DNA of 64,000 bases. Source: Dryococelus australis (Eukaryota; Arthropoda; Insecta; Phasmatodea; Phasmatidae). Positions 35,560 through 46,937 of the stretch are shown in pieces (position 1 is the stretch's first letter; each line of letters opens with the position of its first letter). The notes under the pieces are model-generated. The model searched no databases. It was not told the DNA's origin and saw nothing but the letters and a program-made list of their open reading frames with translations. The stretch lies in the NCBI GenBank assembly GCA_029891345.1, contig CM057000.1:123117838-123181837 (forward strand). Direction: 5' to 3'. The position numbers were made by a program, and so were the translations under genes.

Positions 35560-36172
35560 CTGGGTCCATGAGTACATATATAGTTTGCAATGATAACAGT
35601 ACTGTTAACAAAATTTCTGTCACCACAGAATAGGTTTGTGTGGACAAACAAAGCAGAACAGGCGTTTGAGGCGATAAAGGAACATTTCAAAACATGCACA
35701 ACACTAGAGCAATATGACCCCATACAACCACTGTTTTTACAGACCAACGCCAGTCAGTAGGTGCTGGATGCGGTCCTGTAACAATGCAAAGAGGATGGAG
35801 AGAAGCATATAATTGATTTTGGAGCATGCAACTATGTCCAACAGAGTGCAGGTACAATGTCAATGAGAGAGAGTGTTTGGCAGTGATGTGGGCCATTAAG
35901 AAGGACTGTGCATATGTAGAGTATATGAGGTTCATATTACGTACAGATAATCGATGCTTGATCTGGTTAAGTAGCATGAAGGAGGCACGTAGCAAGTTTA
36001 CCCGGTGGGTGCTGCTTCTACAGGCGCATTACTTTGCTGTACAGCATGTCCCCTGGAAGGAAAACGGGCTACCAGAGGCATTGTCGCGAGCACCAAACCC
36101 AGATGTTGTCATGTTTGACAAAGCAGAGTGGGACGATATCATTCCAGCAACTTCGCAAGAACAACTACACTA
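35560..36172 (+). pseudogene. Element B connection and RNase H remnant
   Basis: The stretch 35,640-35,760 gives KAEQAFEAIKEHF and a QTNAS motif, the first RNase H box, where the usual catalytic D-x-S reads T-N-A-S. The open frame 35,826-36,172 carries NERECLAVMWAIKK (Glu box), FILRTDNRCLIWL (Asp box) and LPEALSRAP at the end. A TAG near 35,758 separates the two parts. Confidence 0.82.
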
Positions 36173-36309
36173 GGTGTAGCTAAACCAAATAGATGGAGGA
36201 CGAACGGAGATAGTAGTCAGTGAACTTGATAAGGAAGTCGAAGCCATGCAGAAATATTACATGTTTACGCGAGCTCGGGTAGAGAAGCGTACACATGGAA
36301 TAATGTTGA

Positions 36310-37110
36310 GTGATCAACCACAGATTAGAGAGGTGCACGCCGAGAGACAACAGCAAATTGCGACTATATGTGCCTGTGGAAATGAGAAAAAGAATTTTTG
36401 CACACACACATTCTAATAACATGGCAGGTCACTCAGGTATGGACCAAATAATCTGCAATGTGAGAGAAATATTTTTCTGGCCCGGCCTGTCATGTGATGC
36501 ACCACAGTACGTGAGATAATGTTTGAAATGTCAACAGTTCAAGTCGTGCTGCACAGATAGCGTGCAGCAACAACAGCCCAGGATGCCGAAAAATCCATTT
36601 GAAACAACTAACTTACACTCATGGGCCCCTACCCCAGATCTGCAGGGGTAAGAGATTTATTCTCATCATAACAGGCATTTTTTCAAGATGGAACAAGGCA
36701 TATGCAATAAGCAGCGCATGAGAGCTGAATATACTAAAACAATGCAAAATTGGCTTTTTGTAATCTGGATGTATGCAAGGCATATTTTGACCGACAGTGG
36801 CACACAATTCTCGGGGAGCAGATGGTTAGAGTTATGCAACCGTGTGTGGGGGGGGGGGGTTCACCATTTAAAGGCAGTGGTATACTATATACGGGCTAAT
36901 CTCATGGCACATCGAAACCAGGAACTCAAAATACAGTTACTACACAGTGTGGGAGACAAGCACAACAGATGGGCTGAACACCTTCCAGCTGCCCTGTTTA
37001 CCCTCTGCCTGCGAGTAAATGCTGCCACAGAAAGGCAACCAGCACAAACAGAGAGCAGTGATGAGCACCACGAGAATCACAGGCAAAGGCGGCCCGAGCA
37101 AAGATAGCAC
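36310..37110 (+). pseudogene. Element B integrase remnant
   Basis: A His/His...Cys/Cys zinc-binding region is readable at about 36,381-36,540 (FAHTHSNNMAGHSG, then CLKCQQFK after a TAA). The catalytic core is represented by LTDSGTQFSG at about 36,787-36,815 and a downstream segment WAEHLPAALFTL. The first catalytic Asp region (about 36,610-36,680) is degraded. A run of nine G (36,848-36,856) probably caused a frame change. The C-terminal region continues in broken frames to about 37,570. Confidence 0.78.
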
Positions 37111-37592
37111 CAGAGGGTGTACGCGGCAATGTGGATCCAGCCAAGTATGAGACAACCACCCGCTTTGCAGGAAGAAGAGCACATGTATTTGGGAACACAA
37201 CTGCAGTCAGCTGCCCAGCAGGACTTCTGTGCGGGCCTGGCAGCATAATGGAGCGACCCGCACGTAATTGCACGGAATGTTAGACCGACCACGTACATGG
37301 TAAAAATGGAGAGGAAGTAGGTGAGAGCACACTGGGACGATATCCGTCCAAAGGTCAGACCCACCACGTTCCATGGTGCACTGCCTACAAGCGACACCAT
37401 TCGAGCACCAGCAATACAATGGTGCCTGCAGTTCCAGTGGGACATGCATGAGAAGATGGTCAGATGCCCGACGTCACGACGAACCCAGGAAGGGGTGAAA
37501 CACAGTATGGAAAAGGAGATGCAATGAGAGAGAAAGTGAGATCTAGAGCAGGTCGCACCTGCGGCAATGAGCATGAGTAGATCAGCATGGTG

Positions 37593-39595
37593 TTTATTCT
37601 AAGTTTCTCGAAACGGAACTCCCAAACGTGAAATAACAATTCACGTCATATTTCTGGGTTTTGGTATTCTAAGTTAAAGAATACATCTCGATTCTCATGA
37701 GAAAACGATCAAGGGCACTCGACAGTTATATGTTGTCGAAAGCCGTGTCCCGTTCGGGAAGAGGAAATTCAACATGGTGGGTGAGAAGCATGGATGCCAT
37801 ATTTATTACATATTTTATGGTTTCGTACTTCTTAAACATAATACCTAAAATACAAAAGGTTACAAATATGTGGAATATTATTATATGCATCATATTGTAT
37901 CCACACATGTTCGGGAGTCCGAAGTTATATTTATGTATTGTGAGTTATTTATATAGTGTAGCAATGGCATAGAGGTTATGTGTTTATACGAACATCGTGT
38001 TGGTGTTGTAGGAATAATGAATTTGTAGTTAATTGTTGGTGTTTTTACTTTCTTCAAGCATAGTTGTTCGTGGTGCATTTTCGTGAGTGAAATGTATTAC
38101 AGTAATCGGCGTGTGTATACCGCTTCATAAAAATGCTAGTTCTTTTTTTAAACACCTCCTGCAATGAATTGACTAATATAATTTAAGTAGTTAAGTTTGT
38201 TAGTTTCAGGAAACGTGCACAGTGTTGATTTTACTGAATAATTCTGCATATAATGTATTTGATGCATGCGAGGGAACAAACGAGATTTTAATGAAGTACA
38301 CCTTAAAAAAAAAAAAAAAAATACACGTGTTCAAGAAGTTGCGGAGTTAACAAACAGTAAGTTTGCGTGTTTTGTAAATAATGTATTTCTAAAACATTAC
38401 TATAATTATCGCAATGCATGTGGCCTGAAAGAGCAACGCTTTCCACATTTTTTAATATTATATTGTAAATGCAACGAGTGTAAGGATAACTTTGGTTAGT
38501 GTGTAGTGTGTGTGTGCATACTGCAACTGTACGAATACGAACAGGGACATATGTGTCGCATTTTCTTTTTCATTAAAGTTACAATAATGTACATATTATT
38601 TCCATACGAACAAACTTTTTACCACTGCTCCTTCGAATAACATGCAACTCAAAATGCCACACATTTGTAAGAGCATCAAAATTATATTCTCTCATGAAAG
38701 ATGTTATATACTAAAGTGCCCCTCACCTCAAACTCCTCGTACCTACGTGCATTAATAAAACTAATTAAATGAATAACTATATAGGCTACAGTCTTTTTGT
38801 ACGATGCACGTCACTTCACTAGTAATGGGAATTCCTGCATTCTTACAACAAATCAATTACACACTGTGTTGTTTAGGCGTAACGTAATTATCTAAGCTAA
38901 CATTGCAGTTTTATTTTTTCAATTGACATTTTAGGTATCGTCTTCTATACATTTCATTACATGCATCACAGTGAACGTTATTTAAACGGACTTTTAGAGG
39001 GAAGAGGGAATACTATGTAACGAATCATCTCATCTTTTAACAGTCATTTCTATACTTGAAACAGTATGTTCCCTTAAACGAGTAATATTTTCTACAGCCA
39101 ACCTGTGTGTATATCAAATAATCATTGACCATGACTCATTATTTCTCGCCAAGCATCTATTATGAGATCGCAGCCATATCGAGAAATTTACTCTAAATAT
39201 CCCATGTTACACTTTAGTAAATGGAATAGTATTTTTTTTTTAATAAGACAATTTATAAATAATAGATATATGTATGCCCAATTTTATATGTTAACTAACC
39301 ACTTAAAATGCACAGTTTATATGAATAGCTTTACTTGAACTATACATTATTGCCGGCAAAGCATGTGTTTGCATTTGTCATGTTGCCTGCCTGAGCACCA
39401 GCAGGTGGGGAAACAAATTGTGGTGGAGGATTGCTGTGGTAATGAGATCTCGAACCGATGGTTAGGCTTAGTATAGCTATTTGGGCAAATTTTGCTCCCG
39501 ATCGTTTCAAATGGCTTGTATCGATCGGCAGGAAGCTGACTGTCCAGATCGACATCGAGATCTGCCGATAGATTTTCCCAGAAACTTAGAATAAA
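37593..39595. mobile_element. 2.0-kb element with short TIRs nested in retrotransposon B
   Basis: TTTATTCTAAGTTTCT (37,593-37,608) and its exact reverse complement (39,580-39,595) bound a block with no LTR-element content, while B-like sequence continues outside. A second, inner copy of tattctaagtt lies at 37,658-37,668. If the inner TA on each side is the target duplication, the element would be Tc1/mariner-like with TTCTAAG ends; this is inference. No transposase was recognised. A minus-strand coding-like frame (39,340-39,600) near the right end is unassigned. Confidence 0.5.
38266..38499 (+). CDS. Unassigned small ORF inside the nested 2-kb element
   Basis: A 77-codon frame with a basic start, a 13-A slippage run near its beginning (38,306-38,320) and several Cys and Lys in the last third. 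No family is recognised. It could be a transposase fragment or chance. Confidence 0.15.
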   Translation: MRGNKRDFNEVHLKKKKKNTRVQEVAELTNSKFACFVNNVFLKHYYNYRNACGLKEQRFPHFLILYCKCNECKDNFG

Positions 39596-39600
39596 TGCCC
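39340..39600 (-). CDS. Unassigned coding-like segment inside the nested 2-kb element
   Basis: Two overlapping minus-strand frames are open here. One gives a Pro-rich segment (SNPPPQFVSPPAGAQAG), the other an acidic segment followed by several Cys/His. Base composition is richer in G+C than the rest of the nested element. No domain is recognised. Confidence 0.2.
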
Positions 39601-39936
39601 AGCAATGGACAAGAAGAGAGGCAACGGGAGAGTAGGCGAGAGCACGAGAGTAGCGACGACGGTGGAATGTGTCGGCCAGCTCATACATCTGCATTAGTCG
39701 TGGAGACAAAGACATCCACTAGCAGTATGTACAACCTGCAAGGGTGTTCTGACACCTGGAAGAGCCAGCACGGAAACAGAGGACATCCTACAGGGATCGG
39801 CTACAGCAGCCATCACCAGTATATGGAGGGGAGGCACCAAAGTGCCCCTATCAGCTGCATCCACAATGTCAGGTGGGTAGGCAGTGTGCCTGCTGTCAGT
39901 GAATACTGAATAGCTGCAAACAGTCTCAAAAAGGGG

Positions 39937-40454
39937 TGGGTCGTTTTACGTAGGCTGAGTTCCCAGCTCTCAGACAGTTTATCCACCATCCACCGCATCT
40001 GCAGCAAAGAGCTGCACTTAACCATGCACATTAGCATGTCGATGACTGGCAATGGTCCATGTGCAATGCATCATGTGTGTATTACAAGTGCAATGCAAAA
40101 AAGAGCAACACACTGGCCATGCGGCAACCTTCACAGCCACGCAAGGACACAAGGAAATTGTACCCACGTACATTATTTTCCTAGAACAAATGTAAAAGGG
40201 CAAGGATACATACAGTAATGTACAAGTGGAGGGACGCCCCCAATAGTAATTAAAAAGCCATAGAGTTCTTTATTAGTGTTATTGCAATGTTTTGAAGTGT
40301 ACCACAATCACATGTCCTTATCCTCACATCATTTTGTTTGTTTTGCAGTTTTTATGTATTGCTTATTATGCATGGGAATATTTAAGAGTGTTATTGCAAG
40401 TGTAGTAGAGTTGAACATAGTTATACAAAGTGCAATGTGACAAAAGTAGTTACA
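39937..40454 (+). repeat. 3' LTR of element B
   Basis: Partner of 32,394-32,919 in direct orientation, preceded by the purine-rich tract aaaaaggggtggg. Its last bases read gtgacaaaagtagttaca. Confidence 0.85.
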
Positions 40455-41200
40455 TGTGGTGTGCTGTGGCGGCAATCCTGGTGAGCATGCCACATTGGAA
40501 CGACAGTAGGCGCCGAGGACTTAGAGAGGCATTCACAATCAGCACCAGTCCTTTTTCGTCGCAATAGTCTATTTATGTAACTGGAACCTTTTGTAGCAAG
40601 CCGCCCAGGACACCGCCTCTCACCTTCTCCAGGTTTACATCGCCTGGAGATGTTTAACTTCCATTAAAAATCACACAGAGGCCTTGGCGCCATTTTTACC
40701 GCTTCACCGCTGCCGACCGGTTAATGTCCGGTACATTCATGTAAAGTGTTGCCCTAGAGGCATTGTAATCAAGCGCCTAAATAAATGACATTACACTGAA
40801 GCGAGTGTTTTTATTTGGGTAAGCCACAAGGCATTTCAGGGTATGCGCCCTTAATAATTTCCCACCTAAATGCACGTGTGTTGGAACTTTCATATCAGTC
40901 TTTGTTGCAAGTATTTAGAGTGTTAAGTAGCATAGGCATCTGAAAAGCCTATATAATTCACCGTGTAGTATGCATAACAGTTTAATTAACATTCAGCACG
41001 GGGAGTGATGCAGCACAACAGAAAGATAGCTGCCTTTGGTCGTCGGCTACACAGCCCAGAGTGAAGAAGAGTTTGCTCTACCACTTCATCGGCACTGGGT
41101 CTGGATAATGCCTGGCGCTTGGGTAATATACTTTATCCCAATTACCTCACCTGGTAAACTCACTCCTTAATTTTCTAATTTTCATTCTGACCACTGGAAT
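40455..41200. repeat. LTR-like remnant between element B and the integrase core of element A
   Basis: The first 400 bases are GC-richer and contain ctaaataaatgacattac followed by gagtgtttttatttggg, the look of an LTR poly(A) region. No second copy was seen. It sits where element A's pol should continue, so it is either another insertion or rearranged A sequence. Confidence 0.3.
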
Positions 41201-41214
41201 ACCATCCGCTGGCC

Positions 41215-41395
41215 TAAGTTCACACCGTTCCAAGCATTCCACAGCCATCACAGTGGATGTACTCGGACCACTACCAGTCACTGAGTGGGGGAATATGTAC
41301 CTTCTGGTAGCTGAGACTATTTCACAAAGTTGCCCGAAGTCATACTGGTGCCAAAACAAGGGTTGGTATGGTATCTGATTGTAGAGCATGTTTGG
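41215..41395 (+). pseudogene. pol: Retroelement A integrase core remnant
   Basis: The frame reading VDVLGPLPVTEWGN followed by MYLLVA (about 41,254-41,313) is the first catalytic Asp segment of a Ty3/gypsy integrase. After a one-base shift, DYFTKLPEVILVPKQG continues it (about 41,315-41,362). The piece lies downstream of element B and is the expected continuation of the A remnant that ends at 32,393. This shows that A was split by B. Confidence 0.78.
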
Positions 41396-41399
41396 GCAT

Positions 41400-43500
41400 T
41401 ATAATTAAATCTATAAAACATTAAAACTCCATGAATTTCACAATGCACCGTGAACGTCTTCCGCAACAAATAGACACAGGCCAACTTATAAAATGCAAAC
41501 TCAATTTTATTAAATTTTTTTGAAATCCCTTTTAAAAATGTGTTCCTCTCCTTAAAGGTGCCGCATTGCCTGTGTTGTATATATATATACCCATCCAACA
41601 CAAGCACAAAAATAATGGCTATTTTTTCTCTAAGGTAATTACAAAAATATAAATAGTATTCTTTAACAATTGCAACATTTATACGTAGCTCTACAGTAAT
41701 TACTTTGAAGTTGGCTACATTGGGAGAATTTGATAGTAAAAGTACTGAAAAAACTCCAGAAACATTTGTACTGCCATCTTGTATGTGTATTTCTCGACTC
41801 TCGAAAACAGAAAACAGCAACAAAAAAAAAAGTAAATTACTATCGATGACCCTTAGAAAGAAGGACATTTTCCAATTTATTAAAAATCAGTTCGGACCCC
41901 GGACAAATGGTCAAAAAAAGAAGACAGATTCGGATTAACCCCAACAGCTTGTCATCCTGTATGTAGCATTAGTGAAAGGCTTTTCTGGCTGTGTGAAATA
42001 GAACTATGCTTTACACTAAAAAGGTGCAAATGATGTCTCACACACCTGCTTCTGATACATCAGATACATTTGGAATAGTGTGTTAAAAATACTTGCATGG
42101 TAATTACCCATATGGAATAAGATTCTGAAAATAAGTGGCCGGTGTTTTTGTAGGTAGATACGGGATACTCCTGGGCTACCTTTCAGGCACAGAATAATTT
42201 TTCTCGGCACTGGGCTTGAGAATACAGAAATGAATGCAAATGCCGACCACACTTGTTGAAAGGTGTTAGCCAATCATCTGGCAACCTTGCCAGCTGGCAT
42301 CCTAGCCGAGAGAGAATATTAGCGATAAAGATCCACTACCCAAAGAAAAGATTCGTGTAGTCAATTAGCAAATACGAACAACTTTATGAAAGGAACCATT
42401 TTGTATTGTTATGTTATATAGATTTAGTTGTTATCTAGATATGTGACATGTGCTACATTAACTTACAAATTGGATTAAGCATAGCTCAGATAATTTTTTC
42501 ATCACTGCATTAAATTAATATAAATTACATCTCGTTTACAAAAACTTTTTGTTGATATTTAACTCGGAGGAGCTGTAAATATAACTTTTATATTGTTATA
42601 AGTATTAATAATACTAATTAATAAGTCAATTATTCAATTAATTACACAACACTCTAAATGGTCCATAAGGAATGTATTCACTTTAAAAATGATATCGAAG
42701 GCTGATGACTAGATGTATCTCGACGGATGGTATGCCCCCATCTCTAGACGTCTTCCTGGTGCAGTGTCTCGATAACAAAGACTTCGTTCACCATGTTTTT
42801 AGCTGTAATATTGGCCTGTGTTGAATAACAACCTCGTTGGAGAGGACTTTTTTTATTCGCTCAAAGGATTCGTCCCCATTTATCGTCATATGTTTGAACT
42901 TGCGATCGGGCTGGTAAGCCCGTATTGCGACTCATAACAGTATGTTTACACTCTAAGACCGAAACAGTGATAACTATCAGTGAAAGAATATTCACATAAA
43001 ATTCAGTTTATAAGCTACTGTTGACTGGCGAATCAAGCAAATAAACTATGGAACAGGTGAGATATGGCAGTGGATTTCTGGACATTAATGGAAATCACAA
43101 ATAAATCAGTGAAATCCAGTCGTGCAATTTACTATACTTCTGACTGTTTGGGTCAATTCTCACTGTTTCAGGTTTAGAGTGTACGTATTCCGTGACAAGG
43201 ATTTGCCGCTCTTAACAGTACTTTCAGTATATTTTCAGCATCGTTTCTTCTTTCTCCATGATGAATGTTCGGTTTTCGCTCGTTATTATGTACGAATTTC
43301 ATACAATGTGAAGAAAACTGTGATTTCTACACAATTTTATTTATAAATGCTCTAAAAAGGAAATTTATTATAGTAGTTGCAGGATTTGTAGAACTTGTAA
43401 GACGTAGTCGAACAGCTGTGATAAACTTTGCTGCAAATTGATATGCTTGTATCAATTAGATTTGATAAAAATATGCTTGATACAATAAATAACATAGGTA
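41400..43500. other. No gene recognised
   Basis: AT-rich DNA. Frames at 41,317-41,868 (minus) and 41,705-41,938 (plus, Lys-rich) have no recognised family. Confidence 0.4.
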
Positions 43501-43517
43501 TACCTCATTTGTGTAAA

Positions 43518-43640
43518 AGTAGTAAGCACATGCCTTGAGTAATAATATTAACTATTCACAATACATAATGTAAATCTCATAGTAAGCACATATCATGCAT
43601 AAGGCTGTTAACTATTCGCAATACAGAACACATATATCAT
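43518..43640 (+). repeat. Tandem duplication, about 60-bp unit, two copies
   Basis: tagtaagcacatgcc...ttaactattcacaatacata is followed directly by tagtaagcacatatc...ttaactattcgcaatacaga, with related right parts. Confidence 0.7.
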
Positions 43641-46260
43641 TTGCACAAGCCAAGTATGCACATCTTTGCACAAGACTAATGTCAACCACGAACCTCAAGC
43701 CAGTATACCATGCTCTCCATTAAGTTAGTCCGTCGCCCATGTGATCACAGTGCTTCGATCACCGAGTGCCATGTGTGTGTGTGTGATATGTCAGTGTTAT
43801 GTTTATGGTTTTGAATGGTTAGGAATGACACATGTCTTTGTTTACATTATTTTAAGTGTCACATGTGTTGTGTTTCTATTTTATTTTGGCACTACTCAGT
43901 AAAGTTTATTCCGTTTGATACACAATGTTCACTAATGCATTCGAATGGCGTTAAATGTTATTTTATTATTATTCTCAATCAGTGTTTGATGTGCTATTAA
44001 GGGTTATGTTGTGTACACCATGGTTCGTGTATACGTGTGCCTATTGTTTATTTATATTGTGTTCCTATTCTCACATGTAAGTACCAAGGCAGTTGCCTTA
44101 ACAAGTATTATGTTACTTTCAAGAGTGTTTTGTTGAAGTCACACAGAGCACCCACATGTCTTTGTTTACGTTTGCATGATGCATAGCAACCGAGAGGCAG
44201 GCTAGCACCATAGATCAACGTAACAAGGGGGCTACCATGGAGTTAGAAGTATACAGGAGATTGCATGTTGGTCCGTAGGTGGAGCTGCTGGAGATAGGTG
44301 GTTTTACTATGGAGTCTAGCCACCTTCTTGACAATATCCCGAAACATTATGTTTGCATTAGAGCGACGTTGAGAGAAAGGTTACATTCGAAACATTTCGT
44401 GTTGAACAAAGATGCTGATGAATAAATAAATATATATTACAATTCACATGGGAAGTTTTACTATTTTATTATTGGCTTGTGCTAGTTGTGCAATCAAATA
44501 ATTTCCTCATGAAACTACCGATCGTATTTGTGTGCACTGCGGACCAGTATTAGGTTATGTGCGACATATATCAGGATGTGCGGAAAACTATTTTTTGAAT
44601 AAATGATTAATTAAAGTATAACAAGCATTCTACTGTGTCCATGTAATGTATTGCAGGTTGTATATCAGTAATGAGCGCAACAGAACAGTGACAAGCAGCC
44701 TAGCTGAATTTATGGAAGGCAAAGTTCACATGTTTTTGAGCCACGAATAAATAATTATTTCCTGGCATTTATATTTAAATTCCTAACACTGACAATGACA
44801 TGAGAGGTTTGTTTCCAATATGACTTTATCTCCTTTATACATATTAAACATCAATATATTAAATTGTTTCTGGTAAATAAATTCAAATCCCGTTTTAGTT
44901 ATTCCCTCTCTTTACATTACATTAGTTCTCTGTTACGAGATGGTTTTATGCTTATTTATCACTTATTGTAGGGTACAATTTTGTTTCTTGCATTTACAAT
45001 GTTGGACAGGGTTAAGTTACCCTTGGTACATAATTAATACACAAAAATTAATATTTTTACTGAATTGTCTGCACTGGACAATCAATTTTAGAAATTTTTT
45101 TCAAAAGAAAAAAGGAGGGGAGGTACAGGAGACATTTTTGGTTAATTTGATTGCCTATATCTACAATAATTGTGTTACATCTATCTCCAAAAGTGCAATT
45201 AAGTACCAAGGGCTTAAGCCCCAGCTACAAACACTGTAAGAATTAACAACAAAAAAATTGAATCCACACTTGTATACAGCACCAGCTACAACACAACATA
45301 ATGGCGTAAGATGGTTGAATATTTTGAATAAATTTATGCTAACTTCTACACCGCCCAATCACAAGACAACATTTCCAACCACAAGTGTCAGTACATGCAA
45401 GCTTACAACAAGAACATAGTTATAGAATTAATTTTGCGGTATAGTTCAGATTTCCGTTTATTTAAATAGTCAACACAATTATTAACACGTACACCACACT
45501 TTAAATATCCCGAAACACGAATCCTGCCAAATTTTTCCACCACAAGTAGATTAACAAAAATAAATGTCAGGTTAGCAAACACACTGTTTGAAACTATCCG
45601 CGATACATGTACAGTCTGTCTTTTTTGTTGTGCTCGTTTCTCATTAGTCGCGTAACAGTTTTCTTACTGTGGTTGTAGCCAGTTCATTTTAATTCTTCCA
45701 TGGTAACGCTACTGTTATTTTGTTACGGGAATGCTACTGTGATTGTAGCGTAGGCTTTAGTCAGTCAGTAGCCACAATTTTAATTCAGCCCAACATGTTA
45801 AGAAATTTCACATTGGGAGAGAAAACTACAATAGGATATTATTTCTATAAATATGCTTTTAGGGATCATAAAGGGACCACCCTATGGTTATGTTAAGAAA
45901 ATGCATGAAAACTTATTCGCCAGTATTTTAGTTTACTTTGGGTAGTTTAATTAGATTAGGATACATTGTTGAACTACAATGAGTTAAAGACACATGCACC
46001 GCAATGATATCGATAACAAGAGCACATGTGCTAAACACTGCCAAAGTAGTCCACAGACACACTTGTGACACAATTTCTTTGTTGGATCCTACCAACATGT
46101 GAGATTATTAATTTTAGTGTAAAATTCTCCTCTGAATTCATTAAAAACTATTCAGTTTCAATATCTCAGAACCACGGTGCAGAAACTTGACAAACAAACA
46201 CTCCTCTAAGAAAAACATTATCGCTGAAGAAATTAGGTTCCTCTCCTCCCTTCCCAAGGG
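43641..46260. other. AT-rich stretch, no gene seen
   Basis: Only a short (gt)n run near 43,770 and small chance frames. Confidence 0.45.
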
Positions 46261-46505
46261 GGAGGGGGTCTGTGGGATGGCATAGTGGTAGGACCAATGT
46301 GATCCATGTTGGTTTCCCTGTGAAGTTACTCACAGATTTTCATGTATAGGAATTGTGCTGATTGATGCTGCTGGCTGGCATGTTTTCTCGAGGTTTTATC
46401 AGTTTTCCCCAACACTTGCATTTTAGTGCTGCTCTATATCTGCCATATGTCACCCTCATTGGCTCTCAATACCTTGGTTGTTACAAACCACCAAACCTCT
46501 CTCGA
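46261..46505 (+). mobile_element. Diverged tRNA-derived SINE, copy 4 of the family
   Basis: The body shares gatgctgctggctggc, gttttctcgaggtttt, ccctcattggctctcaatacct and a right end accaccaaacctctc with the 53-kb copies. The head (ggatggcatagtggta...) is a decayed tRNA-like region. Divergence is the highest of the four copies. Confidence 0.6.
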
Positions 46506-46658
46506 CTCCCCTTGTCTTAAGATGATGGAGGCAATGGGGGTTTAGCGGCTAGAGTATTTGCTGTTTCACATATACACCCAATACACTTTGGAAAGGACTT
46601 GTCAATTATAATTTTTTTTTTTTTATTTTTGTTATGCAATTACATTAACATAAAAAAC

Positions 46659-46769
<111 letters not shown>

Positions 46770-46937
46770 TTATTGATTCTAACAGCTCTTCAATCACGTT
46801 AAAACTACATTAGGTTGCAGTACAAGTTGTTATAATTCATGTACAGATAGATATTAAAGTATAAATATGTAGTCTACATTAGATTGAAACACAAGGTATT
46901 ATTACATGAAGTCGCCTTATATCAGTCTTGTTCTGCT

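Larger units (their letters stand above)
32394..40454 (+). mobile_element. Ty3/gypsy LTR retrotransposon B with nested insertion
   Basis: Two direct repeats of about 520 bp (32,394-32,919 and 39,937-40,454) bracket gag, protease, reverse transcriptase, RNase H and integrase remnants in the Ty3/gypsy order, all on the plus strand. A purine-rich tract (aaaaaggggtggg, 39,928-39,940) sits at the 3' LTR border. The LTRs have diverged clearly (many substitutions and indels by eye), so the insertion is old, in keeping with the stops in every gene. A 2-kb element with short TIRs lies inside (37,593-39,595). I could not find a convincing target duplication, so the outer ends are accurate only to some tens of bases. 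Confidence 0.85.

Noticed and set aside
37077-37574. 165-codon minus-strand ORF
   Set aside because: It is a shadow frame opposite the integrase C-terminal region of element B.
41317-41868. 183-codon minus-strand ORF, the longest in the window
   Set aside because: Its 3' part is opposite the integrase remnant of element A, the rest is AT-rich with no coding bias or recognised motif, and it has no neighbours to support it.
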